Of a stretch of DNA of 64,000 nt, positions 25,601 to 38,822 are shown piece after piece. A program made the translations under genes and the position numbers. This DNA is from Otis tarda (Eukaryota > Chordata > Aves > Otidiformes > Otididae): assembly GCA_026413225.1 (NCBI GenBank), contig CM048557.1, positions 24,158,871 to 24,222,870 of the forward strand, in the 5' to 3' direction. A model generated the notes under the pieces. The model had not been told where the DNA came from. It did not search any database and was given only the letters and a program-made list of their open reading frames with translations. Positions within the stretch are counted from its first letter, which is position 1. Every line of letters begins with the position of its first letter.

Positions 25601-27499
25601 TTCAGTTATTGATGCAAATAGTCAATGCACAGAGATTACACCATCACCAAATTCTCCTAGGCATGATCAAGAATACAGCTCTAAAATATCACATTTTACA
25701 AAATATCTGGTTTTGTTACTACAGATTGAGGTTTTGTTGTGGCAGTAACAAGGGCCAGATTACTTAATTAATCCATCAGTTATTACATTATACACTGATG
25801 AAAAAGAAGCATTAATACCTCCAAGGTCATCAGGGACTGCAAAAGGAATATGGAACATTTACAAATTTATAAGCTTTCAGCTTACTAATTCAAAATGGTA
25901 TTTGGATCACCTTTTTATGTCTGTAAATATAAATACTTATCCTATTTATTTTTGGAACTAAAACAGGTTTTGTACCTCATTTAGGAGAAGGAAAAAATAA
26001 AACAAAAAAAAATACAGATCAGGATCGATTCAGCTGAAGTAATTACTAAGGCTCCAATTGAGATTAGCTGGAGCAGAACTGGGTTTATTTTTGCACAATA
26101 ACAGAAGAGAAGAGAAAGAAATGTAAAAGGAATTAAACTGGCTGTGTGGAAGAGTTACTACAGAACTGACCAGCTCATACATGTTGCAGTGCTTCATTAG
26201 AACAACAAAAAAAATGGATATTAGTGAATAAAAATCCAAGCAATCCTTTTAATTAATTCTCTGCAAGACAGATTTTTCACTTAGACTAGTTTACAGAGAG
26301 ACTGTCATCCCAGTCTCTTCCACCTGTCCACTAATAGTTGGCTTTGGAAATTAAAAAGAAAGTAAAATGTTGGTCTACAGCTGATAAAGACCCAATAATG
26401 ATAAAACTTTCATCACTAGTTCTTTACTTTTAATTCCAATCAAGACAATGGAATCTGATGGGCTTCAGTAATTTGATGAGTGAGCAGCAGCACAGTGCAT
26501 GAGAAGTGAGGTGAGTACCTCCCACTCCATCACAGCTGGCCACCTTTTTTGCCACCTCAAAGATGCTGGGGAAAGTTCAAGGTACAGAAACAGAATTAGT
26601 GCCTGCTTAAGGTCTTAAGGTAGTCTTTTGCTTAAGATCATGACTGAGGTACAGTCAGTGATAAGCAGTGTGAGGAAACCTGCGCTGCTATTACTCATGC
26701 TGCACTCCCCTCATCAATAAACAGACTCTTTATGGGCTTGGCTTTATTTCCCGTGTAACATGGCACATGAGTGAAGAGATTATGGACATGAAAGTGAAGA
26801 AAGGTTTGTAAGTAGAAGTAAAATGTGCTAGAGATCTGAACTACACCAACACTTTTGAAAATTACTAGCACTGGCTTTCAGGATTAGGTCTGACTCTTGG
26901 AGCAATCGTTATTATATGTCTAGTGAAGGAAAAGCACTCCTGGGCTTTCTAGAAGTCAGTTCATAGTATACTGTCCATACAAACATGAAAGGAAACTACA
27001 TCCATATTTCTGAGGATTATTTTAATGCACAGGACTATGTGGATCCCATAGCTGCCAAATAACTGAAAAGAGACCCTTCAAACCCAAAGAGCATTGCTAA
27101 ATGCTCTGACTTGCTCCTGGTTTGCAGACAAAAACTAATTCATCTAACTTATCTTGCTGTGATACTTCTGAGTAAGCTTTATCTAGTTGCATGTGAAAGC
27201 ATTTTTGCTGGTGCTTTTTGCTTTATTTTGGGGTTGGTTAGTTTCCTTTTTAATTCTCCTGGTTCGCTGGTTATATTGCTCCCCCACAGTCCTGACATAA
27301 CAAGTACAAGCTCTGCAGCAAATACTATGGGAGATTTTATTCAGTGGTCTGATGCTGCCTCTCTATCACAAAAGCAGCAAGGGTAAATCTTGCCTCAGCA
27401 CTGTGAAAACAGAATTTTAAGAGTTCTTACAGTGGTGTTAGTATTTAAATTTACAGAAGCTCTGGTATATACCTGAAATGCGTTTTAATCTGCTCAAGG
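22668..27499. other. AT-rich non-coding DNA
   Basis: No gene or recognisable mobile element. It contains a T-rich low-complexity tract (about 23330-23414) and a 14-bp tandem duplication of TTTCCCTTGTATAG (24403-24430). Confidence 0.65.
23330..23414. repeat. T-rich low-complexity tract
   Basis: Runs of T broken by single G, C or short CCCC. It could be the complement of an old poly(A) tract or simple polymerase slippage; no retroposed body was recognised on either side. Confidence 0.8.
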
Positions 27500-30400
27500 A
27501 ATAGACTCAGACCTAGGAAGTTCATTGTCATTTCTAATTGTCAGTGACTGCTACACTTTGCTTGCCTGCAGCTATTCAATTACCATATCACCACTACACA
27601 AAATATTGTAATATGCTCGATGTCCTAACAAGAGCCTCACACTCCACTTCTATCCAACCGTTTCCTCCTAATTTGGTTTCCAACATATTAGCAAATGACA
27701 AGGAAGTACATACAGACAGACATATGCGAACAGATAATGCAGCCTTCAAACACCTTTTTCCTATTGCTGTGCAAAGTTCTGTGGAGATATCCCTGGTTGT
27801 TTTGTATATCAAGAGAGAGACAGACAGAGAGAGAGAGGGAAGAAAAGCTCAACTCCAGAAGTGGAAAACACGTAACTTGTGCCCTGAGATATTGCTATGG
27901 CAACATTTAAACAATGAACAGAAAGCCCTGCAGGATTCTGCTCTCGCTTCCTTGGATACCAAATGTAAATCCTGATTCTCTTTTATTGCGTGCATGCCCA
28001 AGTGTCTGATTTTTGCCTTTTCCTCTAACAGATAGCAAAGTATCCAGGCCCCCTACCAGGAACTACACATGCATTCACTTCCATGTATCGCAGCTTGTGA
28101 ATATGCAATTAAAACACACCACTAGCACACTCATCTCCCATCTTGCATCCCCATTTCTACCCCCAAAAGAAAAAATGACCATGACAGCACAGCTAAATAC
28201 CAAGTACCCTTCTTTTCTGAATAACGTTGTTAAATAAACCACTCCAAAATGTCACAAGCCAAGTCCCAATGTCTACTGCCACTGTAGGAAGAGGAAGCAG
28301 GGTTCGTTCAAGGGCAGCTCCTTGCCCACGCTGCTAGACTCTAGCATGCTGCAAGGCTGCCTTCCAGACCTCTGTGGCTCCTGCTATTACTAAGTCCTTC
28401 TCACCTGGGTTGTCCTGTGGGGGCAGTGCTTTATGACAGAGAGGCTTGTGTTTCATTATGATTTTCACAGAGCAGCTGGCAAGGGCATGGATGGAGATGC
28501 AGAAGGAGGGAATCTTCTAATAGTAGCCCAAAGTCCAGTCAGCTTGACTACCCTGAAAATTACTTCGTGGGTGCTAATTGCATTTCTTCAGAGTAATTTT
28601 CTTCCCAGACTGCAAGTGGCACTAATTCCAGCACCCTTCTCTCTCTCTCCTCATTCCCTCACTAGCCATCAGAAACAACAGGATATATCCAAGCCAAAGT
28701 GAAGGCACACTGGCAAGACCAAGATGGAGGCTCTTGCACACTGCTGCTGTGCACAGTGCACTCCTTCAGTTAATACATCGCAACTTCACTCTTGGACAGC
28801 TTGGCTTGTGAGTTTTCACCAGCACCAAGCTCTCTCAAAACATGTTAAAATCCTGTCCTGAGCGTCATTCAAAATCTTCGTCTCATATTGCTACAGCAAG
28901 AGCCTTCATGTCAAATAGAAGACAGCTTTTTAGGTCACTGGCAAATAATTTTAAAGCCTATATGTAAGGAAGCCATGCCAGTACCTCAAGAATCCTTTTC
29001 TTTTCCTCCAGTCCCACATAACTGCTTGTATTGCCTTACATCTAGAACATTCTTTCTTGGGCCTCACCCAATCTGAAAGTCCATTTTTGACTTATCAGTG
29101 CTATCAGGCTGGGAGATATTATGATACAAAATTTGCTGCTCTGGCAAACTGAACCTGCTCCTATTCTAGACCAGTGCAAATAATTCCTGACATGTGAAAA
29201 GACATGGACTAGCTACCCCCTTGCATTACTAACCTACAGTTCGCCAAGAGTAACTTGAGATGCATAATCTCTGACCTTCCAGGGAACAACTAGAACAAAT
29301 GGAGCAGGACCCTCCAATACAGCTTTCTCTTTCCTTCTGTACAACCATTTGGTGCTTAAATATAAACATAACGTACGGTTTCCTGTACAGTGCCAAAATC
29401 CCAGCTGCCTGGGGTCATTACCAAAAGGACTGTCCATGGTTTGAAGAGGAGATAGCCCGCAGGACCAGCATGTGCTGCTGAATGATACACCTGTGCTCAG
29501 GCATATGCGAGGGAAGTAGCAGAGACAGCCAGCTTTTGCCTCTACTTGAGGAGATTTGTTGCTCCTCATTTAGCTGGATGTTTGGACTGATGGTTTTGGT
29601 TATTTATTTTATGATCAGTCCTTTGGCCTCTGGATAAGCCCCAGCACAAATGCTGAGAAATGCTATACTTATTCCCACTTTGAGATTGAATGGGTTAAAC
29701 TCTGGCTTGTTCCATGTGTCTTTTGGCTACTGTATTAAGTGAATGATTCACTGAAGTGTGAAACTATTGCCTCTTTAGAAGCAGACACGCATCCCTAGCT
29801 TTTTAATGTTGACAAGGTTTGCCTATTTCAGCCCAAACTTGTGGCTAAATTTTCCCAGTGCTTCCTCATCAGATCAAGAAAACCCTCCTGCTAGTTATTG
29901 TACAAAATGAATGAGGCACCTATGGCAGCTTTCTACTGTCAAAAACTGGATTTGCTCTATGAAATTTTCTGTTTATGTGTTCACTTGACAGCAATCCAGG
30001 GAAAAGCTTGGAGACGCCTTCTCCTTAGTCAGCTTCTTTTTCCTTCAGTAATTACTGAAGCTTAACATAAATTTAGCTGCTCTATTACTGCAACTGCTGA
30101 TCTAAGTGTAGTCCACAATAGGGCACGGACTTACGATGATACATGGAGGAATGGAGAACAGAGTTTTGTGCTTATTTTCAGATGCTGACAAACTTATTAC
30201 ACATTTAGTGTCCCACCAGGAAACATGTGCCTAGAGAAATAAATTAGGCTAAAGCACTTCACACTAAACCAATTTAGCTATACTGAGAAAGATGTGAGTA
30301 ATTGGAGCTGGTAGGAACGATTTTTGCTGTCCCTGCTTCCTTCTTTTTCTAAACACAACAGCACAAAGGGTCTGATTCGTTCGCGTAGCCAAACAAAAAC

Positions 30401-32088
30401 TTCCAGAGATTTCCTTAGGAGTAGAATTGCACCCTAAATCTTAATCCTTTACAAGTAGCCAATGTTTAAGAGGCATGACCTCCAAGAAGAAGTGCATGGG
30501 ACACATTTGAGAGGCAGAAGGTCTCATTTCCATTATGCCAAAAGATTAATGACATTTACAGGAAGTAACAGTGGTGATGTGAGTGAATGGAGAAAGCAGG
30601 AAAAAAAGGAAGATGCTAATATTTATTTACATATTTATCCAGGGAAGTTACAGCTCTGGTTTGTGTGGTTTCATGCAGGAAGCTTATGAAGACAGAAATG
30701 CTGCCAGAAAAAAAAAAGTTAAAATCCGGCTCTACCAACACCTCTCCCATCCTTGCCTTCTCTCCCCTCCTCCAGAATATTGCAGCTAGAGAAAAGTAAA
30801 ACAAGTGGCAAAGCTAGTTCTGCACCTTGCCTGCCAAAAAATATCCATATCTGTTCAATGGCTCATTTAATTAGCTGCTTCTCTCTCTCTTCTTCTCCCC
30901 CACTTTTGGCCTAACACTTTCAGCTGGAGTCTCTACATGTGAAGGCCAAGGTTGAGGAGGGCAGAGGTGAGGGAGGAGGGAAGGGGAAGAAAGAGAAATA
31001 AAACTCCCTACCTACAAGCTAAGCAGTCATGTCAGGAGAGGGGACGGAAGTGGCACTCTTCCCCACAGGAAAACAAGGACCTCTATTTTAAACACCATGT
31101 TATCCTCCCTTTATTCCGCATCCCCACACCACATTTCTCCAGGAAGGGAGACACATTTACTGGCCTGTTACACACCACTGCTAACCTGTGACCACCACAT
31201 ACAAGCCACTTTTAAATTATTTTCACTATCAGCATAATAATAAAAACCTTCTATTACCACAGGATTCTCTCACGGTTTGTCCATCAAAGTAAATCTCCTT
31301 CAACTGCCATGAGAGACCTAGGGGAGCCTGAAGGATTCACAACAAAATCACAAAGAATTTCCTAGGAGATCTGGAGGGCACGGCTGGCTAGTACAGCAGT
31401 TTCCTGAACTCCTCTTCAACAGAAGAATGTCTTCTCTCTGCCTGTTACTGATTTTTTTTTAGCAATGGAGTTTAAAACGTGTCATTTCTCTCAAAGCTGC
31501 CTCCTCAAAATCCATTAAACCCCTTGTCCTACACCCCCCCCCCTCCACTCCCTGCTTCACCTCTCTGCTTGATTATAAAATTTTCCTGTTAATACACCAT
31601 ATTGATCTGCAATGTCAGACCGGATGCCAGCATTCAAATCAGAGCCTTTCTCTATTTTAAACACTTACTAAATAAATAAATAAACCTCCTCCGTGCACCC
31701 AATTCTATGCAACTTGCATCTGTTTGTACAGACTGGGTAAAGCAGGCAGCACCCCCCCCGCCCCCCTCACTGCAGGGGCTTTCTCAAACGATTTCTTTGC
31801 TAGTGAACATTTACAAATGCTATAGAGCCACACAAGCAGGCAGGCATCTGCAACCAAGGTTGAAGTTTTACTAACAGGAATATTTCAGCTACTGTGAGAA
31901 TTCAGTTCTGTCCTTGTTCCTTCTCTTTTTCCTTCCCAACCACCCCCCTCCAGCCATTATCAAAATCCAGTCAGAATCTTCATTCAGGTGGGGGAAAAGA
32001 TCAAGAAAAAAGGGATAAGGAAGAAAGAAGAGGGACAATGGAGCATATTTCTTTTTCAAATAAATAATAAAATGGAAAGTGTACTTAC
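27500..32088. other. Repeat-poor, less AT-rich non-coding DNA
   Basis: No mobile element is recognised here, and the base composition is visibly less AT-rich than its neighbours. It contains GA/CT-rich patches (27816-27840, 30880-30900) and C runs. If the exon at 32089-33960 is real, this is the start of its first intron. A + strand acceptor-like TTGCCTTTTCCTCTAACAG (28013-28031) precedes a frame that matches no known protein. Confidence 0.5.
31752..31766 (-). promoter_or_regulatory. Possible G-quadruplex, G-rich on minus strand
   Basis: The minus strand reads G6-C-G8, enough for four G3 runs. Another C run lies at about 31533-31543. Both are a few hundred bases inside the proposed first intron, a common place for G-rich elements. 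Inference only. Confidence 0.3.
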
Positions 32089-33960
32089 TGTATCCTCAAA
32101 GACCATTCAGCTGGAAATCCGAGTGGTTACGAAAAACCAGGGTGGGGGAGGGGTTAGAAAACTATTTCATTTCAGCAACCAAACCAAAATTAAAAACAAG
32201 AAAGGAAATTAAAAAAAATATATATCCAATGGCAATTTCCCAGCAATTTCAGTCCATACAGGTGTCAATCCAACCCAACACTGCTGAACTCTCCCCCTCC
32301 GGCAATTTTGCTGTATTCTTCTCTGTCCTTTATTTTCTCTGTGGCTTTCAACTTTTCTGCTCAAAATTGCTGTAGTGGTAACATTGATGTCTGCCTCCAC
32401 TGGAGACGAGTGGTTTAAAATAACAGGAAAAAACCAAAAATCCTTGCAGAGGATGAATGGTCCTTCTCCTTTCTGAAACTTTTCATTCCACTGTGGATCC
32501 TTTGCTTAGTTTCCTTTTTCTGAGGTTTTCTGCCTCTCTGGTTCCACTGCTCTCCATTGCTCACTATTTGTTTTTTCTCTGGAGAGCAGGAAGGGCTGTA
32601 TTTCTTTTTAAGCAACACTCCATCTGTATTCTTTTAATGCAATTTTGTTGTGACTGTTAAGATCCAGGTCTTGCCAGGCAATATTCTTCTTCCCCCTTCT
32701 TTGCTGCACTATCAATTATCCAATCCGTGTGGCTCCACATTAGAACGGGGATTCCCATTCTTCTTTTTCTCTATCCCCCACGCTCCTTTAGAAAAGAATC
32801 TCCTTTTGCATTTAAATTTTTATTTGTGTCTGTCAAAACAATAAACTTTTAGTCTCATTCCCCCCTCTCCAAAGATCTGATTAGATTTCCAATCACAACC
32901 CAGTGCGCAATTGGATTTTTTATTTCAGCAAGAAGCCAGCAATCCACAGCATCAGCACCCTCTCCTCGATTCGAACTCCACGTTATATCCTTTTGCCTTC
33001 CCTCCAACTCCTCTGCATTTTCATAATCTCACATTAAATGGAATGAAGGAGGGAGGGAGTAGAGAAAAATTCAAGGTTCCCACCAGCTGTCAAGAATAAA
33101 TCCATCCCCTTGTTATTTTTTAAACACTTGGGATGGGTGTTTTTAACGCCCACTCTCCCCTTTGCCCCCCACACTTCCCAAAATCTTTCTGATGTTAAAA
33201 CTCCCCGGAAGGGGCACAAAAGAAGCCCCGGGAGGCGTGATTTGTCCTCTTAGCTGTAAATTTCACAAGCACCCTTTGCTTTTCATTTCAGCTTCCTCTC
33301 CATCTTTTGTCCAGCAGCTATACAGATCCAGCAGCACCCAGACGGATAAACTTCTATTTCTTCTTTGAGGAGAGAGAGGAAAAGAAAGAGAGGAAGAAGG
33401 ATAAAAGCTCTCCAGTCTCTGCCTCCCTTTTCCTCCCTTTCTGTATTTCAATGCAGGTCTGATCTCATTTCCAAGCTCAGCCTGGTGTATTTCAGATCTA
33501 CAAGTTGGATTTCCCTTCTGCACAGCAGTGAGTTAGTCTCCCATCTTCTTCCACATGCCAGTTATCTTCCCCCTTTTCTTCTTTCTTGCCTCCCTCCTTT
33601 CCAAGATGACACATTCCCAGGAGCGCAGATGCCTCTTTCAGTTTTTAGTTTCATCCCTGAAATGCACAGCCGTTTGCACAGCGAAACCCTTCCTCCCTCC
33701 CGTTAGCTTCAGCGTGAATTCTCCCTGTGTGTTCATGTACGTACGCATGTATGTATAGATCCAGTTCCTGACAGCTGCTGTTGTTGCTGCTGGGAGTAGC
33801 TCCGCTTTTCTGTCGCTCTGGCTTTCTCTCACTCCCCACCTTTCAGTGGCACCCTAGGATTTGCAAATGTCCCAGGGCTAATCTTTCTGGCTACACTCCT
33901 CCTTCTCCCATTCCATTCTCTCCTCTCTTTTTTATTTTTTTTAATTCTTTTTTTTTTTTT
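32089..33960 (-). other. Putative long 5' non-coding first exon, gene not identified
   Basis: On the minus strand this purine-rich, repeat-free stretch ends with GAGGATACA followed by GTAAGTAC, a near-ideal splice donor (junction between 32089 and 32088). Upstream lie an NF-Y box and a CTCF-like site in promoter position. CpGs are more frequent than in the surrounding DNA, though far from a classic CpG island. The longest open frames (33263-33523, 33651-33839) start with non-AUG codons and resemble nothing known, so a 5' UTR is more likely than coding sequence. The transcription start is guessed from the distance to the CCAAT box. Alternatives are a conserved enhancer, or a lncRNA on either strand. 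Confidence 0.3.
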
Positions 33961-34043
33961 ATCCCTTTCTTCCCCCCCCCCTTCTTTTCTCTGCTTGTGA
34001 TCAGTAAAATACAATTACCCAATTACCTCCCATCATCTTAGCA

Positions 34044-34053
34044 CTGATTGGTC
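34044..34053 (-). promoter_or_regulatory. NF-Y (CCAAT) box
   Basis: The minus strand reads GACCAATCAG, a full match to the NF-Y consensus core CCAATCAG. It lies about 90 bp upstream of the proposed 5' edge of the minus-strand exon, the usual distance for NF-Y. A weak TATA-like GTATTTTAC lies between them at about 34005. Confidence 0.45.
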
Positions 34054-34112
34054 AATTGCATTAACACTTGATGTCAGGGAAAGGCTATAGGAGCTGCTCC
34101 GACGTGGCACTG

Positions 34113-34126
34113 CTGCCACCTGGTTG
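34113..34126 (+). promoter_or_regulatory. CTCF-like site
   Basis: CTGCCACCTGGTTG matches the 14-base CTCF core (SYGCCMYCTRSTGG) at 13 positions by my alignment; only the next-to-last base differs. It lies about 60 bp from the NF-Y box. Occupancy is unknown. Confidence 0.4.
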
Positions 34127-34264
34127 ACATTCTGGGAACAAACTCGGGGTTACCTTAAGAACTCTCCCAAGTCAGAAAGCAGTAATTGAAAAACAAGGGA
34201 TCATCTTCAGGAAAGGAATGTCAAAACTCATTTTCTTAAAAGCCTGCCTGATTCTGACAGTTTG

Positions 34265-34461
34265 ACCAGTATTCACAGGTATCAGCCTAGCCGCTGAAGC
34301 AGATGGAATGATAGTAAAATGAAATGAGATATAAAGTTGTCTTTGCAAAAGAAGTACAGAACAACCAGTATTCACTAGTACCAACTCTAGCCACAGAGGC
34401 AGAGGAACAACAATATAATGAAACGAGGTATAAAGTTACCTTTGCAAAAAAAAATTTAACA
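34265..34461. repeat. Imperfect tandem duplication, ~99-bp unit
   Basis: Unit 1 (34265-34363) and unit 2 (34364-34461) both start ACCAGTATTCAC. They share CTAGCC, GCAGA, AATGAAA, GATATAAAGTT-like and CCTTTGCAAAA-like blocks in the same order, with scattered substitutions and small indels. The divergence shows the duplication is not recent. It lies about 140 bp from the CTCF-like site. Confidence 0.85.
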
Positions 34462-36012
34462 GCGTAAGATACAGATAATCTGTTTTCTAACTACAGAAAT
34501 AATTGTTTGTTTAAAACTTGTATACACATAAAAATTATCAAAAACTCAATTTTGGCAGGTGTTCCAGCCCAAAAGAACTACGAAGTGCTTCAAGGTTTCA
34601 CCGGGTTTAAGTGATGGCTCCAGTGAGCTGTCAAATGACAGCAACACAACAGCACAATGTCTAGGCTCATCTACCAAATCTGCCACAGTCTGATTAGAAT
34701 GGCTTCTGACCAGGACTTCTGAGGTTTCTAAACAGACTCCCTAATTTGGGATAGTTAAATACTGACATGTTTGTGATGTACTTACCTACCCACAGAGGTA
34801 TATTAGATGTACTTATGTATGTTACCTAAAATGCGCAGAACTGGGCTTCTGTCTTATTCTTTTCAGGCACCTAAATTCAACAGAAATTTTACCGAAAACT
34901 TTACATGTATAAAGTTAGATACTCTACCCTCTCCAGGATCAAGGGAAACAGAATATGGATGATGTATGTGCCGGCATTTGTCTCTCTCACAATCAGAAAG
35001 AAATTATTTATAGTTCTAACTCCTCCATACAATCCCAAAAAAAAAGAATTAGTCAGGCGCTTTCATGGTAATTATAGCAAATTTCATATATTAAGCAGTA
35101 ACTGAGTTACTCCATGCATGCAATAATATAGCTAGCTCTTTGCTCAGTTCTCTGTCAAAAAGCAAAGTTACGTTTGGTATCCTTACTTAGCCTTCAACTT
35201 CGGTGTGAAACTAGCATACTTGAAAATAAAAGAAAATATATTTCTAAGTTATAATGACATATAAGTTTTTTCTAGAATTATAAAATCCATAAGCTAGCTG
35301 AGTTCAGTCAAATAACATTTACTGAATCATTAACATTGACTTTCAGATTTATTCTACTGACTCAGTGGGCTTTCTGGTGAGAAAGTTCTACCAGATAGAA
35401 GTTAGCAACTGGAACCAGGTCCTTAATCACTGTTAGATCATTTAGCATCTGATCTTACTGTCACTGAAATCAATGGCAAACACAAACTACCTACAATGGG
35501 TGAAAGAATGAGTATGTAGTAATAATGAATAACGCAAACATAATGGTCTTCCAAGAATGCTAAAAAAGACTTTGAGGATTTTTAGGGAAGGCTGCAAGTG
35601 TGAGAAGAGATGAAGTTGCTGACAAGTAACCATCTTTTTCTCAGTTGGTGAGCTTATTTTGTTCTTGTCTGATTCATTGACGCTGCTGGTGTATTTTGGG
35701 CCTACAAATGTCTTATGAAAATCTTTCCTTTTACTACTTAAAATCCGAAAATTCACAAAGTTGTTCCTTTTTGCAGAAGGGTAAAAACATCACAGCCTAA
35801 TGTATGTTTGCTCCACTGTTTATTTTAAAAGTGCCTGAATAATTTCCTGGTAATATTAAAGAGCCAGTGAGCAAAAGCGAAGGTTTCTATAGCTAAATTG
35901 AACAAATATATGGACACCAAAACCAGAAGACACACAGCTTTTGGGGATCTAATAAAAATCTAAGACACAAGCATCTGCAATAGCTACAGCATCTCTGTGG
36001 ATAAAAACTACC
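34462..36012. other. AT-rich non-coding DNA
   Basis: No gene is seen. CACTGAAATCAATGGC near 35464 resembles ancient amniote repeats also suspected at 39.0 and 39.9 kb. Confidence 0.6.
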
Positions 36013-36302
36013 TGGAGAGAAACTCTTCAGCGGGGCCTGTTGTGAAAGGACGACGGGTAATAGTAAAATAGAAGGAGGTAGATTCAGACTAGACATCAGG
36101 AAAAAATTTTTTACAATGAGGGTGGTGGAACAGGTTGCCCAGAGAGGTGGTAGATGCTCCATCCCTGGAAACATTAAAGGGCAGGTTCGATGGGGCTCTG
36201 AGAAACCTGATCTAGTTGGAAATGTCCCTGCTTCTTGCAGGGGGGTTGGACCAGATGACCTTTAAAGGTCCCTTCCAACTCAAACTATTTCATGATTCTA
36301 TA
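36013..36302 (+). mobile_element. 5'-truncated CR1 LINE 3' end
   Basis: Starts at the ORF2 C-terminus (GAGAAACTCTTCAGCGGGGC), has small deletions (for example in the HWNRLP region near 36128), and ends CATGATTCTAT. Its 3' UTR is of the same type as the copies at 16333 and 44137. Confidence 0.93.
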
Positions 36303-38455
36303 ATATTTCATTTTTGATGGAAATCTGCACATTTTTTATTTTTATGTCATTCAAATTACATCAAAATACATATTTCTAACAGATGCCAGTACATAAATAA
36401 ATCTACATACATATACACAAATATAATATGTTTGCTGACAAAGTTGTGACTAAACATAAAATTAGTATCAAGACTGTAATATGCTATAAGAGAGAAGATT
36501 ATATCATAGCCTAAAGTTTGTTATTTTTAATTTACCAATTATACTTTACACCTAATAAACATAGAAGACAGAGTGATTAACTTCTTAGGACATAACCTTA
36601 GAGCAATCTATTTGGTGATATTTATAAAATGACACTATATGCTATATGAAAAAGTAAATGTCCTTTTACTATTGTATTATCTGTTTTACAAGTGTGCATG
36701 CCACCCATGTGTGAAACCTATTTAAAACAAATATTTTAATATTATCACAATAAGTCATTCACTAATTAAATGTTAAAAGGGTATCATTAGCACTGGACAG
36801 TTTGTGTGATTTTTGTGCATTGTTGTGCATTGTACGTTGTTTCCTCCAAACAATATTGTTTGTATATTGCCTTCAATTTTTTTATTTTTTGCAGGTTTTC
36901 TGAGAAAGAGAAACAATTCCCTATATATCAGTTCACAAAAGCCATCCAACATGATAAGCTGATATTCAAAATGAAAGCACCATGGAGAACTTTGGATGAT
37001 ACACATAATGCCATGTTTTAGATGCGCTGACAAGGTGATACGGAGGGAAATATCCCAGGGCCTCTTGTTCAGTTCCTAAACTAGGGAATTGCTATCCTTC
37101 ATGCCTGTTCTCCACCACTGGGCACACTCAGGTGGACAGTAAGTGTTAAGAGCAGCTGTTACCTGGTCTTCTCCCTGCCTGGGAGCTGCCCTGGCAGTGC
37201 TACCACACAGCTTGCGGAATAGTCACTGCTGCTGTTGCATCAAATCCCAAACAGACAGTGGAGGTCACTGTGTCCTGCTTCCTCTTATGGACCAAGATCA
37301 CAATGAGTCAAAAGGGTGAACTGTGAAGAAAACTAAGCACAGACTGGCAAGGGAACTTTGTTTTTCATGTCATGAGACAAGCTTGCCTGATCCTGAGTAC
37401 GAGAGGATAACAAAACTCAAATGCATGCACTGGCAAATCTTCACATAGCAACATGGACAACACCACATTGTTATAATACACCTTTTCCTTCTTTACAGAT
37501 GATGCAAGTTAAAGAAATGAAGTTCTTTGTGTGATTAGCACTGGAAGACACTAGTGGAAAAGACTAGATATTCACAATTTTCAGTCATTTGGTGGAAGAC
37601 AAATATGACTAAAGCTGAAAAAAAGATAATTCTGACCTGCAGATATAGGACTAGATAAACTTTAAAATTGAATAAGCACAACCAAAGTTTAACGAAAAGT
37701 GAAACCAGACCATTTTGCTTATATAAAGTAAAGTGAGAAGTAGTTTCAAGTCATTAGAGCCAGTGACAGCTCTGCCCTCCTTTTAAATAAACATGAAGAA
37801 ATCATAAAGAAAGCTGCAGAACATATTTTTTTTCTGTTTTATTAAGCATTGCTGACAAGAAGCTGCTTGCACATGGAGTACTTCAATCCTCTTATAGCTT
37901 ACTACTTTCAAAAGAGAACAAAAAATGCTGACAAACATATTTTTGACTGCACGGATCTAGGATCAAGCTCACTAATCAATTTAGGAATTCAAGAGAGATC
38001 CTGAAAATCTCAAACTCTATAAAATATGTCATACAATCTCACAAGGAGAGTGTGATTTTTGTAATGTAATCAAAGCTCATGGTACATATTTTCCTCTATA
38101 TGTGATCTCACTGATTATTGTTCAATTCTTTTAATACAAAAAACCCCACTAAAATCAGATGTATAACCATCAAAATTAGTAGCTGACTATAATACTGCCT
38201 CATTTACTAATTTTTAGTTATTTTTGTTCTGATGATTACAATTGTTGTGAGCAATTTTGTTTTGTAGATAATTTCTATTAAATCACAAAGGTTTGGAAGA
38301 AGTAAAACAAAATATATTCTCCTTTCAGAAAAATCTGGGTAAAACCACAGCACATGTGATTCTGGCACACAGAAGTTTAAGTGGCTGTTCAATGCACTCA
38401 TTTCTCCATAATATAATAATATCTACTGTTTCTGGCAAAGAAACTGCTTGAGCCA

Positions 38456-38515
38456 GTGGGGCTGGACCAGATGATCATCAGCAGTCCCTCCTGCCCTCAG
38501 CCATTCTGTAATTTA
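38456..38515 (+). mobile_element. CR1 3' end relic
   Basis: GGGGCTGGACCAGATGATC, then CAGTCCCTCCTGCCCTCAGC, then ATTCTGTAATT follows the order of an old CR1 3' UTR and terminus. Only about 60 bp remain. Confidence 0.6.
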
Positions 38516-38801
38516 ACAGTTTATAAAAGTATTTACATAGAAGGAAAGTTAGAAGTCTTATACTTATTTGGTAAAAATATTTTTTCCAATCTGCTCTCAG
38601 ATTCTTTTATTCACGTGTGTGCTCAGGAGAATTATATGCATAGCAGTCAACTCAGTACCAGTAGAGGAAATTTTTTTTCTAAAGCAAATGCTGCTTTGAG
38701 GAAAACACATAAAAAAAAAAGCAAATCACTAACAAAAAAAAAAAGTTAGATTTTTCCTAACTTTGCTCTTGGGACTGTTGTGTTACAATTCTAAGGCCTA
38801 C

Positions 38802-38822
38802 ATATATATATATATATATATA
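38802..38822. repeat. AT dinucleotide microsatellite
   Basis: About ten uninterrupted AT units; likely polymorphic in length. Confidence 0.95.

Noticed and set aside
28013-28237. Possible coding exon after a good acceptor
   Set aside because: No matching donor seen, the peptide is low-information, and no neighbouring exon could be linked.
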